Under the pieces are notes generated by a model. That model searched no databases, was not told where the DNA came from, and saw only the letters and a list, made by a program, of their open reading frames with translations. Source: Georgenia muralis (GTDB taxonomy: Bacteria; Actinomycetota; Actinomycetes; Actinomycetales; Actinomycetaceae). From it: 64,000 bases of DNA. Position 1 is the first letter of the stretch, and the number at the start of each line of letters is the position of its first letter. Where the stretch lies: NCBI RefSeq assembly GCF_003814705.1, contig NZ_RKRA01000001.1, positions 3,416,776 to 3,480,775 of the forward strand, in the 5' to 3' direction. Of the stretch, positions 26,078 through 34,367 are shown piece by piece. Both the position numbers and the translations under genes were made by a program.

Positions 26078-26587
26078 GTGCCGAACTACGACCAACCTGT
26101 CAGCTCGGGGCTCGAGGCGGCCGAGGCCATGAGGGCACTGGCTCACGCGACCCTGAATCTCGTCGACAAGCCCGAGGACACCTTCAGCGTGTTGGGTGAC
26201 ATGCTCTCGATCACCAGCTCGTACGTGAGCGTCCTCGACAACCTTGCCGACGCCCACGAGCGCAAGATCGGCGACGCCCACGACGACCAAGACAGAGACC
26301 TGGTGGCCGGGCGGGAGCTGGCACTCGCGGCGGCACAGAGCCTGCGCCGCGCCTCCTTCCAGATCGCCGATGCCTACCGGCACGTCGATCACGCCACCGA
26401 CATGTCGGCCCAGATCGTGTGGTTCCCAGACGCCGCTGCCCCGGTCGCTGAAGACCAGGCCCGCCCCGTCGGCCCGACCTCGACCGTCGCACGTGTACGC
26501 GGTACTGACGGTCGCGCATCACCGGCACCCCCGGCACCGACGCCGCGGTCCCGCACCGCGGCGGTACCGGACGGGCGGTCGCTGTGA
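26078..26587 (+). CDS. Hypothetical helical protein of the secretion block
   Basis: 169 residues. GTG at 26078 is preceded by GGAGGC about 6 nt upstream, which decides the start. The first 115 residues are helical (AAEAMRALAHATLNLVDKPE, SSYVSVLDNLADAHERKIGD). The tail is Pro/Arg-rich and disordered-looking. It overlaps the VirB4-like ATPase by 4 bases (GTGA) and is probably an ICE-specific accessory of the transfer machine. Function unknown. Confidence 0.65.
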   Translation: MPNYDQPVSSGLEAAEAMRALAHATLNLVDKPEDTFSVLGDMLSITSSYVSVLDNLADAHERKIGDAHDDQDRDLVAGRELALAAAQSLRRASFQIADAYRHVDHATDMSAQIVWFPDAAAPVAEDQARPVGPTSTVARVRGTDGRASPAPPAPTPRSRTAAVPDGRSL

Positions 26588-28065
26588 ACGTCGAGCGGCT
26601 GCACACCGTCGTCCTCATCACACCGAACGGGGAACGGCGCCGTCTGCGCAAGGCCCGCCGCCGGGCCGCCGCCAGGATCGGCGCCGACGACCGGGCCGCC
26701 CGGCGCGACGCGGCCCGAGCCCGCCGGGTGGCCGAGGCCGCGGAGCGGCGCGCAACCGTGATCCTGCCCAAGGCCGGCGAGCCCGGGCCCGCGGCCCTGC
26801 GGACATCGGGCAGGTTCCGCCTGCCCAAGCATCAGGACACCTCCGCCACCTGGGGCAGGGCCTACCCGTTCCTCGCCGAGGGCGGCCTCGGCGCGGACGG
26901 GATGTTCGTCGGTCAAGACCTCTACTCGGGGTCCGCGTTCGTCTACGACCCGTGGGTGCTGTACGCGCGCGGCCTGATCACCGCTCCGAACGTCGTCGTC
27001 GCCGGCATCGTCGGCTCCGGCAAGTCCTCGCTCGCGAAGTCGCTGTGCACGCGGTCCATCTCGTTCGGACGACGCGTCTACGTCGCGTGCGACCCGAAAG
27101 GCGAGTGGACCCCCGTCGCCCAGGCCGTCGGCGGGCAGGCCATCACGCTGGGCCATGGGCATCGCACCAGGCTCAACCCTCTCGACCCGGGCCACCGCCG
27201 CACCGATCTCGATGACGCCGCGTGGGCAGCTCAGCTCGCCGCGCGTCGCCGAGACCTGCTCGGCGCGCTCGCCGAGACGGTCCTGGATCGGCGCCTGACC
27301 CCGCTCGAGCACACCGCGATCGACACCGCCTTGGCCGACGTCTTCCGCACCTCCGACGTCCCGGTCCTGCCGATGGTCGTCGACCGGCTCCTGGCCCCCG
27401 ACCGCCGTCACGACAGCGACGGGCGCCTGGCCGAGGACGGCCGGTTGCCCGGGCACGCGCTGCGTCGCCTGGTCGCCGGGGACCTGGCCGGCATGTTCGA
27501 TGGCCCGTCCACCGTGACGTTCGACCCGACCTTGCCGATGGTCACCCTCGACCTGTCCGCCGTGGCGGAGAACGACACGGCGATCTCCCTGCTCATGACC
27601 TGCGCCTCGGCGTGGATGGAGTCCGCGCTGCTCGACACCGCCGGTGGGCCACGCTGGGTCGTCTACGACGAGGCCTGGCGCCTCATGTCCCACCCGGCGC
27701 TGTTACGACGCATGGACGCCCAGTGGCGCCTGGCCCGCTGGTACGGGATCGCGAACATGCTCATCTTCCACAAGCTCTCCGACCTGGAGAACGTCGGCGA
27801 CGCCGGCTCCGCCATGCGCGCGCTGGCATCCTCGCTGCTCGCCAACGCCGAGACACGGGTCATCTACCGGCAGGAGTCCGACCAGCTCGGCCCGACGGCC
27901 GCAGCCCTGGGGCTCACCCGCACCGAACGCGGCCTCCTGCCCACCCTCAACACAGGGCAGGGCCTGTGGCGCATCCGCGAACGATCCTTCGTCGTGCAGC
28001 ACCAGCTCCACCCCGCCGAAGCCCAGCTCTTCGATACCTCCACCCGCCTCACCGCCAACGTCTAG
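26584..28065 (+). CDS. VirB4-like conjugation ATPase
   Basis: 493 residues, GTG start in overlap with the previous gene. A basic N-terminus is followed by a RecA-like core with Walker A GIVGSGKSSLAKS (about 141-153), YVACDPKGEWTP, and Walker B WVVYDEAWRLMS (about 358-369). Near the end are a motif with QESDQLG and the closing LHPAEAQLFDTSTRL. It is the ATPase half of VirB4, supplying energy for the transfer apparatus; the N-terminal half is the SCO6880-family protein upstream. Lacks membrane segments. Confidence 0.85.
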   Translation: MNVERLHTVVLITPNGERRRLRKARRRAAARIGADDRAARRDAARARRVAEAAERRATVILPKAGEPGPAALRTSGRFRLPKHQDTSATWGRAYPFLAEGGLGADGMFVGQDLYSGSAFVYDPWVLYARGLITAPNVVVAGIVGSGKSSLAKSLCTRSISFGRRVYVACDPKGEWTPVAQAVGGQAITLGHGHRTRLNPLDPGHRRTDLDDAAWAAQLAARRRDLLGALAETVLDRRLTPLEHTAIDTALADVFRTSDVPVLPMVVDRLLAPDRRHDSDGRLAEDGRLPGHALRRLVAGDLAGMFDGPSTVTFDPTLPMVTLDLSAVAENDTAISLLMTCASAWMESALLDTAGGPRWVVYDEAWRLMSHPALLRRMDAQWRLARWYGIANMLIFHKLSDLENVGDAGSAMRALASSLLANAETRVIYRQESDQLGPTAAALGLTRTERGLLPTLNTGQGLWRIRERSFVVQHQLHPAEAQLFDTSTRLTANV

Positions 28066-28124
28066 AAGTTCCGATGAATATTGACGGTTTTCGCCGGAAC
28101 TTCAAGGTTCACGAGGTCTGCAGG

Positions 28125-29918
28125 CTACCTGGGGGTCGATGTTCCTCGAACATCTTGGCTCTCGCTGATGAGGTCGGGGTGTTCGAGGGTGTCGAGGTAG
28201 CGGTTGGTGGTCTCGATGCCGATGCCGAACAGGTCGCTGATTCGGCGGGCGTCGCCGCCGGTGGCGTGGACCTCGGCGAGGATGCGGTCCTCACGGAGAG
28301 CCTGCGGGCGGATGCCAGCCTGTTTCCAGGGGAAGGTCCTGCCGGCCGGGAGCAGCCTGGGCGCAGAGCGTTGGTGGACGAGCAAGTGTGGATTGCGCGA
28401 GTTCGGCCACCTGGCTTGGCGGTGGTCGAGCCACCGAGCGAGGCGTTCGCGGACGGGATCGGCCAGCGGGATGCTGCGTCCGTCGAGGGTGAGGCGACCG
28501 TCGACGATGTCGGTCACCAGCAGCTCGGAGACCTGCTTGGCGGTCAGGGCGTGGAACGCGACGAGCGCGACAGCAAGGGCGATCGCAGGGTTGGTCGAGT
28601 TCAACTTCTCCCGGATGAGAACGGTGTCCAGCGGCATCGGCACGGTCGCGTTCGCTCTGTTGCCCTTCATGCCGCGCATGGGGTTGGCGAAGATCAGCTT
28701 GCGGGCCTTGAGGAGTTTGAACAGGGACCGCAGCCCTTGCTCCATGAGGACACGCTGGCCACCGGTCTCGGGGAGGGCGGCGCGCACCTGGGCGGCGGTG
28801 ATCTCGGCCAGCGACTGGTGCCCGGCCCCGGCCCACGCGGTGACGGCGGGCACGATGGCGCGGATGCGGATGCGGACGGTCAGCGGGTCGCGGGAGCGTT
28901 GCCGGGGCGCGGTGGTGGCGCCGTCGAGCATGACCTTCAGCCACACCTCGAGTTGCTCGCGCATCACCGGCGGCAGGGCGGCGGTCTTGGTGGTGAAGTA
29001 CGTCTCGATCGGCCGGGGCCGGTCCTCGATGAGCAGTCCGGCGGCGTCGAGCACGTCGAGGGTGGAGATGATGTTGCCGTCATAGCGCGGGAGCTGGAGC
29101 ACGTCGGAGGCGCGGATCTTCGCGGTCGGGCTCTCGCGGAGGGTCTGCAGCAGCCGCAGGGAGCGGACGACGTCGTTGCGCTGGCGCTTGGACCATCCGA
29201 ACCGTTCGGCGTGCTCGCGCACGATCACGGCGCAGTATCGGGTCAGCTCGCTGTTCTCGATGAGGGCGCGCCGACGCACGAGCTCTGGGTCGGGCGGCAC
29301 ATCGACGAGGACGGGCTGGACCCACTCGGAGAGCACGAGCTGGTCGGGGGCGGGCCCTGGCCGCCCCCATCCGCCCGGCGTCTTCCACTTCTTCTTCGAC
29401 GCGCGCGGCTCGGGTGCGAGGCGGCGGGTTCGGCGGCGCTGGAAGTGCATGTTGGCGAAGAACAGCTGCTGGCCGTGCTCGTTGGCCACGACCAGGTCGA
29501 GGGCACGGCCGGGTTCTTGCAGCATCCGGGCCTGCTCCAGGCAGAGCCGGCAGGCGCCCTGCTCGGCGATCCAGCTCTCGCGGTGACAGGACCCGCACAC
29601 GCCCCACGGGTAGTGGGTCCGCCACCAGATGCACGAGGAACACAGCCAGCTCCGCTGGCGATACACGCCCCAGGCCAGACAGCCTCGGCAGGCGCCGAGG
29701 TGCCGGGGGCCGCCGGGATGGCAGCGCACACACATGCCCTGGCTGAAGTAGTCGGCCGAGCCGCACTTCTCACACGGCGGCGCGGTGAAGGGGCCACCGG
29801 GCAGGCAGTCGTAGCAGAGGTCGACTCTCGGCTTGCTCCAGGCGACCCGTTTGATCATGCACTCGTTGCACTTCGGCGGCGGCCGCAGCCTCGCCTCCGC
29901 GCCCGGCGCGGGACTCAC
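28125..29918 (-). CDS. Zinc-finger protein with a degenerate tyrosine-recombinase domain
   Basis: 597 residues from GTG at 29918, which overlaps the regulator stop (GTGA); the frame stays open further upstream but reads as shadow sequence. Residues ~15-125 carry a chain of CxxC pairs (CNEC, CYDC, CEKC, CVRC, CRGC, CSSC, CGSC, CRLC), i.e. about four zinc ribbons. A long middle part precedes a core-binding domain (SLFKLLKARKLIFANPM) and a recombinase-like C-terminus. The catalytic arginine position reads LTAKQVSELL, the box-II histidines are missing and IETTNRYLDTLEHP retains a Tyr. It is probably a non-catalytic DNA-binding partner, comparable in place to Tn554 TnpB. Confidence 0.75.
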   Translation of the reverse strand: MSPAPGAEARLRPPPKCNECMIKRVAWSKPRVDLCYDCLPGGPFTAPPCEKCGSADYFSQGMCVRCHPGGPRHLGACRGCLAWGVYRQRSWLCSSCIWWRTHYPWGVCGSCHRESWIAEQGACRLCLEQARMLQEPGRALDLVVANEHGQQLFFANMHFQRRRTRRLAPEPRASKKKWKTPGGWGRPGPAPDQLVLSEWVQPVLVDVPPDPELVRRRALIENSELTRYCAVIVREHAERFGWSKRQRNDVVRSLRLLQTLRESPTAKIRASDVLQLPRYDGNIISTLDVLDAAGLLIEDRPRPIETYFTTKTAALPPVMREQLEVWLKVMLDGATTAPRQRSRDPLTVRIRIRAIVPAVTAWAGAGHQSLAEITAAQVRAALPETGGQRVLMEQGLRSLFKLLKARKLIFANPMRGMKGNRANATVPMPLDTVLIREKLNSTNPAIALAVALVAFHALTAKQVSELLVTDIVDGRLTLDGRSIPLADPVRERLARWLDHRQARWPNSRNPHLLVHQRSAPRLLPAGRTFPWKQAGIRPQALREDRILAEVHATGGDARRISDLFGIGIETTNRYLDTLEHPDLISESQDVRGTSTPR

Positions 29919-30241
29919 AGCGGCGGCTCGGACCGCGGCTTGCCGAACCGGGGCGCCACCCGCGGCGGGACATCGTTGTCGCCGCCCACGGTCTCGGCCT
30001 TCTGCGGCCTGCGGGCGGCGACCTTCCCCGGCTCGGGAGTCATCAGGTCCGAGGGGGCACACTCCAGGATCGCGCAGAGCACGTCGAGCTCGTCCAGCCG
30101 GATCGTGGGTGGGGTCCCGGCCCACCAGCCTGACATCTTTCCGGCGCTGATCTCCAGGCCCGCGTCGGCGAGCATCCGGCGCATCTGCGCGGACTTCCAG
30201 ATGCCGCGCTCGGCGGCTCTCATCCTCAGATTCCACTGCAC
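29915..30241 (-). CDS. XRE-type helix-turn-helix regulator of the recombinase unit
   Basis: 108 residues (102 if the ATG at 30223 is used). RRMLADAGLEISAGKMSGWW and RLDELDVLCAILECAPSDLM are the helices of a Cro/C1-type HTH. The basic C-terminal tail is Pro-rich. It lies 7 bases after the integrase stop with GAAGAAGGG upstream, and its TGA overlaps the GTG of the zinc-finger gene, so all three genes are co-translated. Likely regulator of the unit. Confidence 0.8.
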   Translation of the reverse strand: MQWNLRMRAAERGIWKSAQMRRMLADAGLEISAGKMSGWWAGTPPTIRLDELDVLCAILECAPSDLMTPEPGKVAARRPQKAETVGGDNDVPPRVAPRFGKPRSEPPL

Positions 30242-30248
30242 GGTCTGC

Positions 30249-31328
30249 TCACCCTTCTTCCGCGAAGCGGGCCTCGACCCGCTGGTTGGCGCCTCGCCAG
30301 GCCAGCTCGACGTGCTCGCTGCGCACGTGGATATAGCCCGACGTCGTGGAGAGCCACTGATGCCCCAGCAGCTCCTGAATCGCCTTCAAGTCCATCCCGG
30401 CTCCGTACAACGAGGAGGCGCAGTAGTGCCGCAGCACGTGAGGCGTCAGCCGACTCGACCAGGCCGGCAGGAACCGCTGAGTCTGGATCGCCAGGCCCCG
30501 TCGCAACGCGAAGTCGCTCGCGCGACCGCACCGGCCCAACTCCGCATCGAACCGCTCCGAGGGCAGCAGCGGCGCGTCCGGATCGGCCCAGTCGTCGCCG
30601 AACTGGTGACGTACCTCGGCCAGCCACCAGTCGATGAGCTGATCGGCACCGTTGATCGCCGGGACCAGGCGCGCCTTGAAGCCGCGGCCCCGCGAGCCCT
30701 TCCCGAACCGCACATGCAGCTTGCCGAACCCGCCCAGGTCAGGACGCCAGTCGCGGATGTCGAGCATCACCGTCTCGGTGATTCGCAGCCCGAGCCTGCG
30801 CCACAACGACGCGGCGAAGTAGTCGCGCGCGGCGGGCAGGTACTTGCGGGCCTCGGGGATCGAACCCCGCCACGCGGCGAACAGCTCGTCGACCTCCGCA
30901 TCGGCCGGCGGCACTCGCACCTTGCCCAGCGATGCGCCGGACTGTCGGTTGAACTCGTCGATCGGCTGCTCGACCACCACCCCGGTCGTCCGGTGAAGCT
31001 GGCCCTGATAGCGGGCGATAACGAACTCGTAAAACTGCGCCAGCGCCCCGGCCTTGCCCGCTCTCGTGCTCACCGCATGGCCCATCCGCCGCTGCTCGGC
31101 GAGGAACCGGTCCGCGTCCGCGAAGGTCGCCTCCCACAGCGGCCCGGTCAGCGCTCGGGCGAACTCGATGATCGTCGCCCGCGTCGTGCGAACATGCCCG
31201 TCACTGAGCCCGGCGGCGGCCATCGCCAGCGCGTACTCGTCGACGATCTCCTGCTCGAAGTCCTCAACATCCTGCGCGCTCCCCAGCGCCTCATCGGTGG
31301 CGCCGCCCGGCAGCGCGACGAGGTTCAC
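30249..31328 (-). CDS. Tyrosine recombinase, TnpA-like
   Basis: 359 residues, close to Tn554 TnpA. An N-terminal SAM-like core-binding domain (DEYALAMAAAGLSDGHVRTT) leads to a catalytic domain with the Arg in RRLGLRITETVMLD, Lys in FGKGSRGRG, LTPHVLRHYCASSL (His, Arg) and LLGHQWLSTTSGYIHV (His, Tyr). All active-site residues are present, so it should be catalytically competent. First gene of the minus-strand operon. Confidence 0.9.
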   Translation of the reverse strand: MNLVALPGGATDEALGSAQDVEDFEQEIVDEYALAMAAAGLSDGHVRTTRATIIEFARALTGPLWEATFADADRFLAEQRRMGHAVSTRAGKAGALAQFYEFVIARYQGQLHRTTGVVVEQPIDEFNRQSGASLGKVRVPPADAEVDELFAAWRGSIPEARKYLPAARDYFAASLWRRLGLRITETVMLDIRDWRPDLGGFGKLHVRFGKGSRGRGFKARLVPAINGADQLIDWWLAEVRHQFGDDWADPDAPLLPSERFDAELGRCGRASDFALRRGLAIQTQRFLPAWSSRLTPHVLRHYCASSLYGAGMDLKAIQELLGHQWLSTTSGYIHVRSEHVELAWRGANQRVEARFAEEG

Positions 31329-31733
31329 GAACCCTGCTGTTCACGCTGGTCGACCATGCGTCGATTCTACCGACGTACCGTCAGCCACAGTGACATCTCC
31401 TCACCCGGCGTTTCGCGCACGAGGAACCCGCAACCACAAGGGAAACGGCCAATCCGGAAGACGGAGCCGAGAGCGGAACTTCAGTGCATGGAGATTGACC
31501 GGCCGGACCACCCGTGACTCCCCATGCGTCCGAGAGCACTGCCGCATGCGGGAACTACGCCGGATTCGCTACCTCGGCGGGAGGAACGAGCCGGTGATTG
31601 CGGCCACGACAGGCCAGCGAAGCACGGCCAATCGCAAGGCCACCGGCCTCGGCGCTGGTGCACGCGCCGCCGCGGCTGAGGGTGTCCACAACCCGCGGGC
31701 CGTACCGGTCCTTGTCAGTTGAGAGTGGCAGCC
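31329..31733. other. Junction region right of the recombinase unit
   Basis: About 400 bases containing the CGGAACTTC copy at 31474-31482, which is probably near the right end of the Tn554-like unit. No gene on either strand. The part after 31490 is likely ICE backbone leading to the next gene. Confidence 0.4.
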
Positions 31734-32042
31734 ATGGACACCTTCGAGACCAGCCCGCAGACACCTCAGATGGCCAGCGCCCGCCGGCTCCTCAAGCGCC
31801 GGGCCATGCACCAAGACGAGCTCGATCTCGTCGACGGACTCGTGGCGGCGATGGCGTTCAACGCCCTCGAGATGGCGTGGCCACCGTTCCCGCCCATCGG
31901 TGACGTCAGCGACCTGCCGCTGCCGGGCATCGACGACGTCCGCCAGGCCCTCCTGTCAGCGGGCGACTGCGCCACCTCGGTCCAGGAACTGACGCTGCTT
32001 GCCGCCGCCGCCCGCGAGCTCAACCGGCCCGGTCGGCCATGA
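31734..32042 (+). CDS. Small hypothetical ICE backbone protein
   Basis: 102 residues. It is mostly helical (RLLKRRAMHQDELDLVDGLV, VQELTLLAAAARELNRPG) with a Pro-rich loop in the middle. GAGAG lies before the ATG. A TTG at 31719 is an alternative start. It overlaps the next gene by ATGA. No family recognised. Confidence 0.6.
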   Translation: MDTFETSPQTPQMASARRLLKRRAMHQDELDLVDGLVAAMAFNALEMAWPPFPPIGDVSDLPLPGIDDVRQALLSAGDCATSVQELTLLAAAARELNRPGRP

Positions 32043-33433
32043 CCTACCGCCAGCACAGCGCCGCACTGGCCCACTACCTCCTTGCCCTGGTCGCATCCGG
32101 CGGGAGCGAGAACCTCGACGAGGATGGCCTGAAGGTCGCGCTCCTCGGCCGCAACCAGACCCTCAGACTCATCCAGCGGGCGCTGACGACAGCGACCGGT
32201 GCCAGTCCCGTCCTCGGCGGCATCCGCACGGCGGCGACGTCACAGGCCTCTGCGACGGCGAGCAGGCGCACGGTCGACGAGGCCTACACGAACCCGGTCA
32301 TCGTGCTCCAACACGTCCTCGCGAGGTACCCACGCCCTGCCGTCAACATCTCCTTCATGGACGTGCGGGCCGAGCACCTCACCTCACCGGCGGCCGAGCA
32401 CTGGCACGCCGTCGCACGCACCGCGATCATCGCCGGACACGAGCTCGACAACGAGCGATCCGCATACCGGCATCCGCACCGAAAGTGGGGGCTGGTGGCC
32501 GACGCCGCCGCGCTCACTCCGGTCCTGCAGGCGCTCGACCTCGAGCTCCTCGGCGCCGCCCGCCGTATCTACCCCGAGCCCGACGGCCGGCGACCCAGTC
32601 GACCTGGCGCCGTCGAGCTGCTCACCGTGACCCAGCACAGCTCGGCGTCGTTCATGGCGGCGGAGGTCAACGCGATCGCCCACACCGGCCCACTGACAAG
32701 CCCCAGCGCCCTGGAGACCCCACCTGCCTCGACGCGACCCGTCGCGGTGACGTCACCGGCCGCGCTGCTCGAGGCGCAGCGGCGCCTCGCCGCACAACTC
32801 ACCACCGCCGAAGACGTCCGCCCGCAGGTGGTCGCCACCGTCGCAGCCGGTCAGGGACTGCTCCTCGCGGCAGCCGCGGACCGCCTCGACCGGGCCGGCC
32901 AACACGGACACACCAGCGACCTCGCCCGGGACCTCGCCGGCCACCTCGCCCGAGCGGTCTCCCCATCGGTCGGTGACGTCACCGCCCTCGTCCCCGGCAC
33001 GAGAGCACCGTTGATCCAGACCCAGCTCATGCTGGACTTCCTCGCCACGCCCCAGCAGATCACCGAGCTGGACCGCGGTGATCTCCTCGCGCTGCGCGCG
33101 ACGGTGCACCAGAGCCCAGCCGTCCTCGCACAGCTCTCCCGGGCAGCTGACCGTCAGCTCAGCTCGGGGCGCTGGCTCATCTCCTACAGCGAGCACACCC
33201 CATACACCTGGGACCGAGCCCGAGCCAACGACGACGAGCCACGCCTGGCCTCCGCGCTGCGGCGGATCACCCAGGTCTTCCCCGCCCACGAGTACACCCT
33301 GCCCGTCCGCGAAGGCACCCCCACACCGAGGAACATCATCCCGCCGATCACCCGCTCCCCCAGGGCCCGGCCGGCCGTCCCCCGGCTCGCCGTGGCCAAG
33401 AACCACGCCGACTCAGGGGGCATCTCCCGTTGA
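32039..33433 (+). CDS. Hypothetical ICE backbone protein, 464 aa
   Basis: Large, soluble, Ala-rich and helical protein with no membrane segments and no motif I recognise. Segments such as VNISFMDVRAEHLTSPAAEH, WGLVADAAALTPVLQALDLE and SSGRWLISYSEHTPYTWDRA look conserved rather than low-complexity. It lies between a small helical protein and ardC, in the ICE accessory/transfer region. Function unknown. Confidence 0.65.
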   Translation: MTYRQHSAALAHYLLALVASGGSENLDEDGLKVALLGRNQTLRLIQRALTTATGASPVLGGIRTAATSQASATASRRTVDEAYTNPVIVLQHVLARYPRPAVNISFMDVRAEHLTSPAAEHWHAVARTAIIAGHELDNERSAYRHPHRKWGLVADAAALTPVLQALDLELLGAARRIYPEPDGRRPSRPGAVELLTVTQHSSASFMAAEVNAIAHTGPLTSPSALETPPASTRPVAVTSPAALLEAQRRLAAQLTTAEDVRPQVVATVAAGQGLLLAAAADRLDRAGQHGHTSDLARDLAGHLARAVSPSVGDVTALVPGTRAPLIQTQLMLDFLATPQQITELDRGDLLALRATVHQSPAVLAQLSRAADRQLSSGRWLISYSEHTPYTWDRARANDDEPRLASALRRITQVFPAHEYTLPVREGTPTPRNIIPPITRSPRARPAVPRLAVAKNHADSGGISR

Positions 33434-33526
33434 TCAGCTCGCCGCGGGTCGGATCCGCGACGCGTGAACACGGGAGGTCAGGCGGCACTCGCGCACCTTT
33501 CCACCGAACATGGTTGGAGGTGCGTG

Positions 33527-34224
33527 ATGGGACGCTGGACACCGGCGGACGCCGAGGCCGCCGCCGCGGTGCGCGAGGCCAAGCTGGACGAGGCCCACGA
33601 GCGTCTGGCTGCCGCGGTCGACGCGATGGCCGGGAGCGACGGCTACCGGCGGGCGGTCGAGTTCGCGGCGCGGTTCCGCTCCCGCTCGCTCAACAACGCG
33701 CTCCTGATCATGGCCCAGCACGCCGAGGCGTACGAGGCCGGGCGGGTCCCCGCACCGGAGCCGACACTCGTCGCCGGGTACCGGCAGTGGCAGCACCTCG
33801 ACCGGCAGGTGGTGAAGGGCCAGTCCGGGTACGTGATCCTGGCCCCGGTCACGGCGAGGTACGCCACCGCCGACCCCACGAGCGGGCCCTGGCGGCTCCT
33901 GCCCCGCGGTGAAGGCCCCGGGCCGGGTGAGGTCGTGCGCGATCGTCTGACCGGCACCCGGCCCGCTCACGTGTGGGACGTGAGTCAGACCGAGGGCGAG
34001 CCGATCCCGCAACAGCCGGTCCCACGGCTGCTGCGCGGCGCGGCCCCCGGGGGCCTGTGGGAGGGGCTGGCCGCTCAGGTCGTCGGCGACGGGTACACGC
34101 TCCGACAGGTCCCCACGGCAGGCGGGATCGGCGGCGCGAACGGCCTGACTGACTTCGTGGCCAGAACGGTGACCGTCCGCGGGGACATGGACGACGCCGC
34201 CCGGGTCAAGACATTGGCGCACGA
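33527..34224 (+). pseudogene. ardC-like antirestriction gene, 5' part
   Basis: GGAGG 6 nt before the ATG at 33527 fixes the start. The frame encodes an ArdC N-terminal ssDNA-binding domain: SRSLNNALLIMAQHAEAY, TLVAGYRQWQHLDRQVVKGQ, GYVILAPV. It continues to ARVKTLAH, where foreign sequence begins at 34225. The original gene would go on with ELGHVRLHTP, found at 42561. The full protein would be a ~360-residue ArdC with an HExxH metallopeptidase domain. The residual open frame runs about 16 codons into the insert before stopping. Confidence 0.85.
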
Positions 34225-34367
34225 TCCGTTGACCGCACCAACGATGCGCCTTCCTGCAGTTTCGCCGACGTGACGCCGACGCGACACGCCGGGTGCTGGT
34301 CGCCGGGCTCTCGTTGGCTGGGCGGTGTGCTGAGGTCTGCCCCACGACGACGTGAGGGAGGCGTGGG

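Larger units (their letters stand above)
28066..31482 (-). mobile_element. Tn554-like recombinase unit (three genes)
   Basis: Three minus-strand genes in tight operon form the unit: tyrosine recombinase (359 aa), XRE-type regulator (108 aa) and a zinc-finger recombinase-like protein (597 aa). It sits between the VirB4-like gene and the next ICE gene. The 9-mer CGGAACTTC occurs at 28095-28103 and 31474-31482, and inverted at 28065-28073, so it brackets the unit. These may be recombinase sites. Boundaries are inferred from these repeats and the flanking genes. Confidence 0.65.

Noticed and set aside
27222-31517. Very long open frame of 1431 codons on the plus strand
   Set aside because: Composition is a shadow of the VirB4-like gene and the minus-strand recombinase genes; no domain reads through it and it is a high-GC artefact.
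31054-31722. Plus-strand 222-codon frame opposite the recombinase start
   Set aside because: It is antisense to the integrase N-terminus over half its length and has no recognisable protein features.
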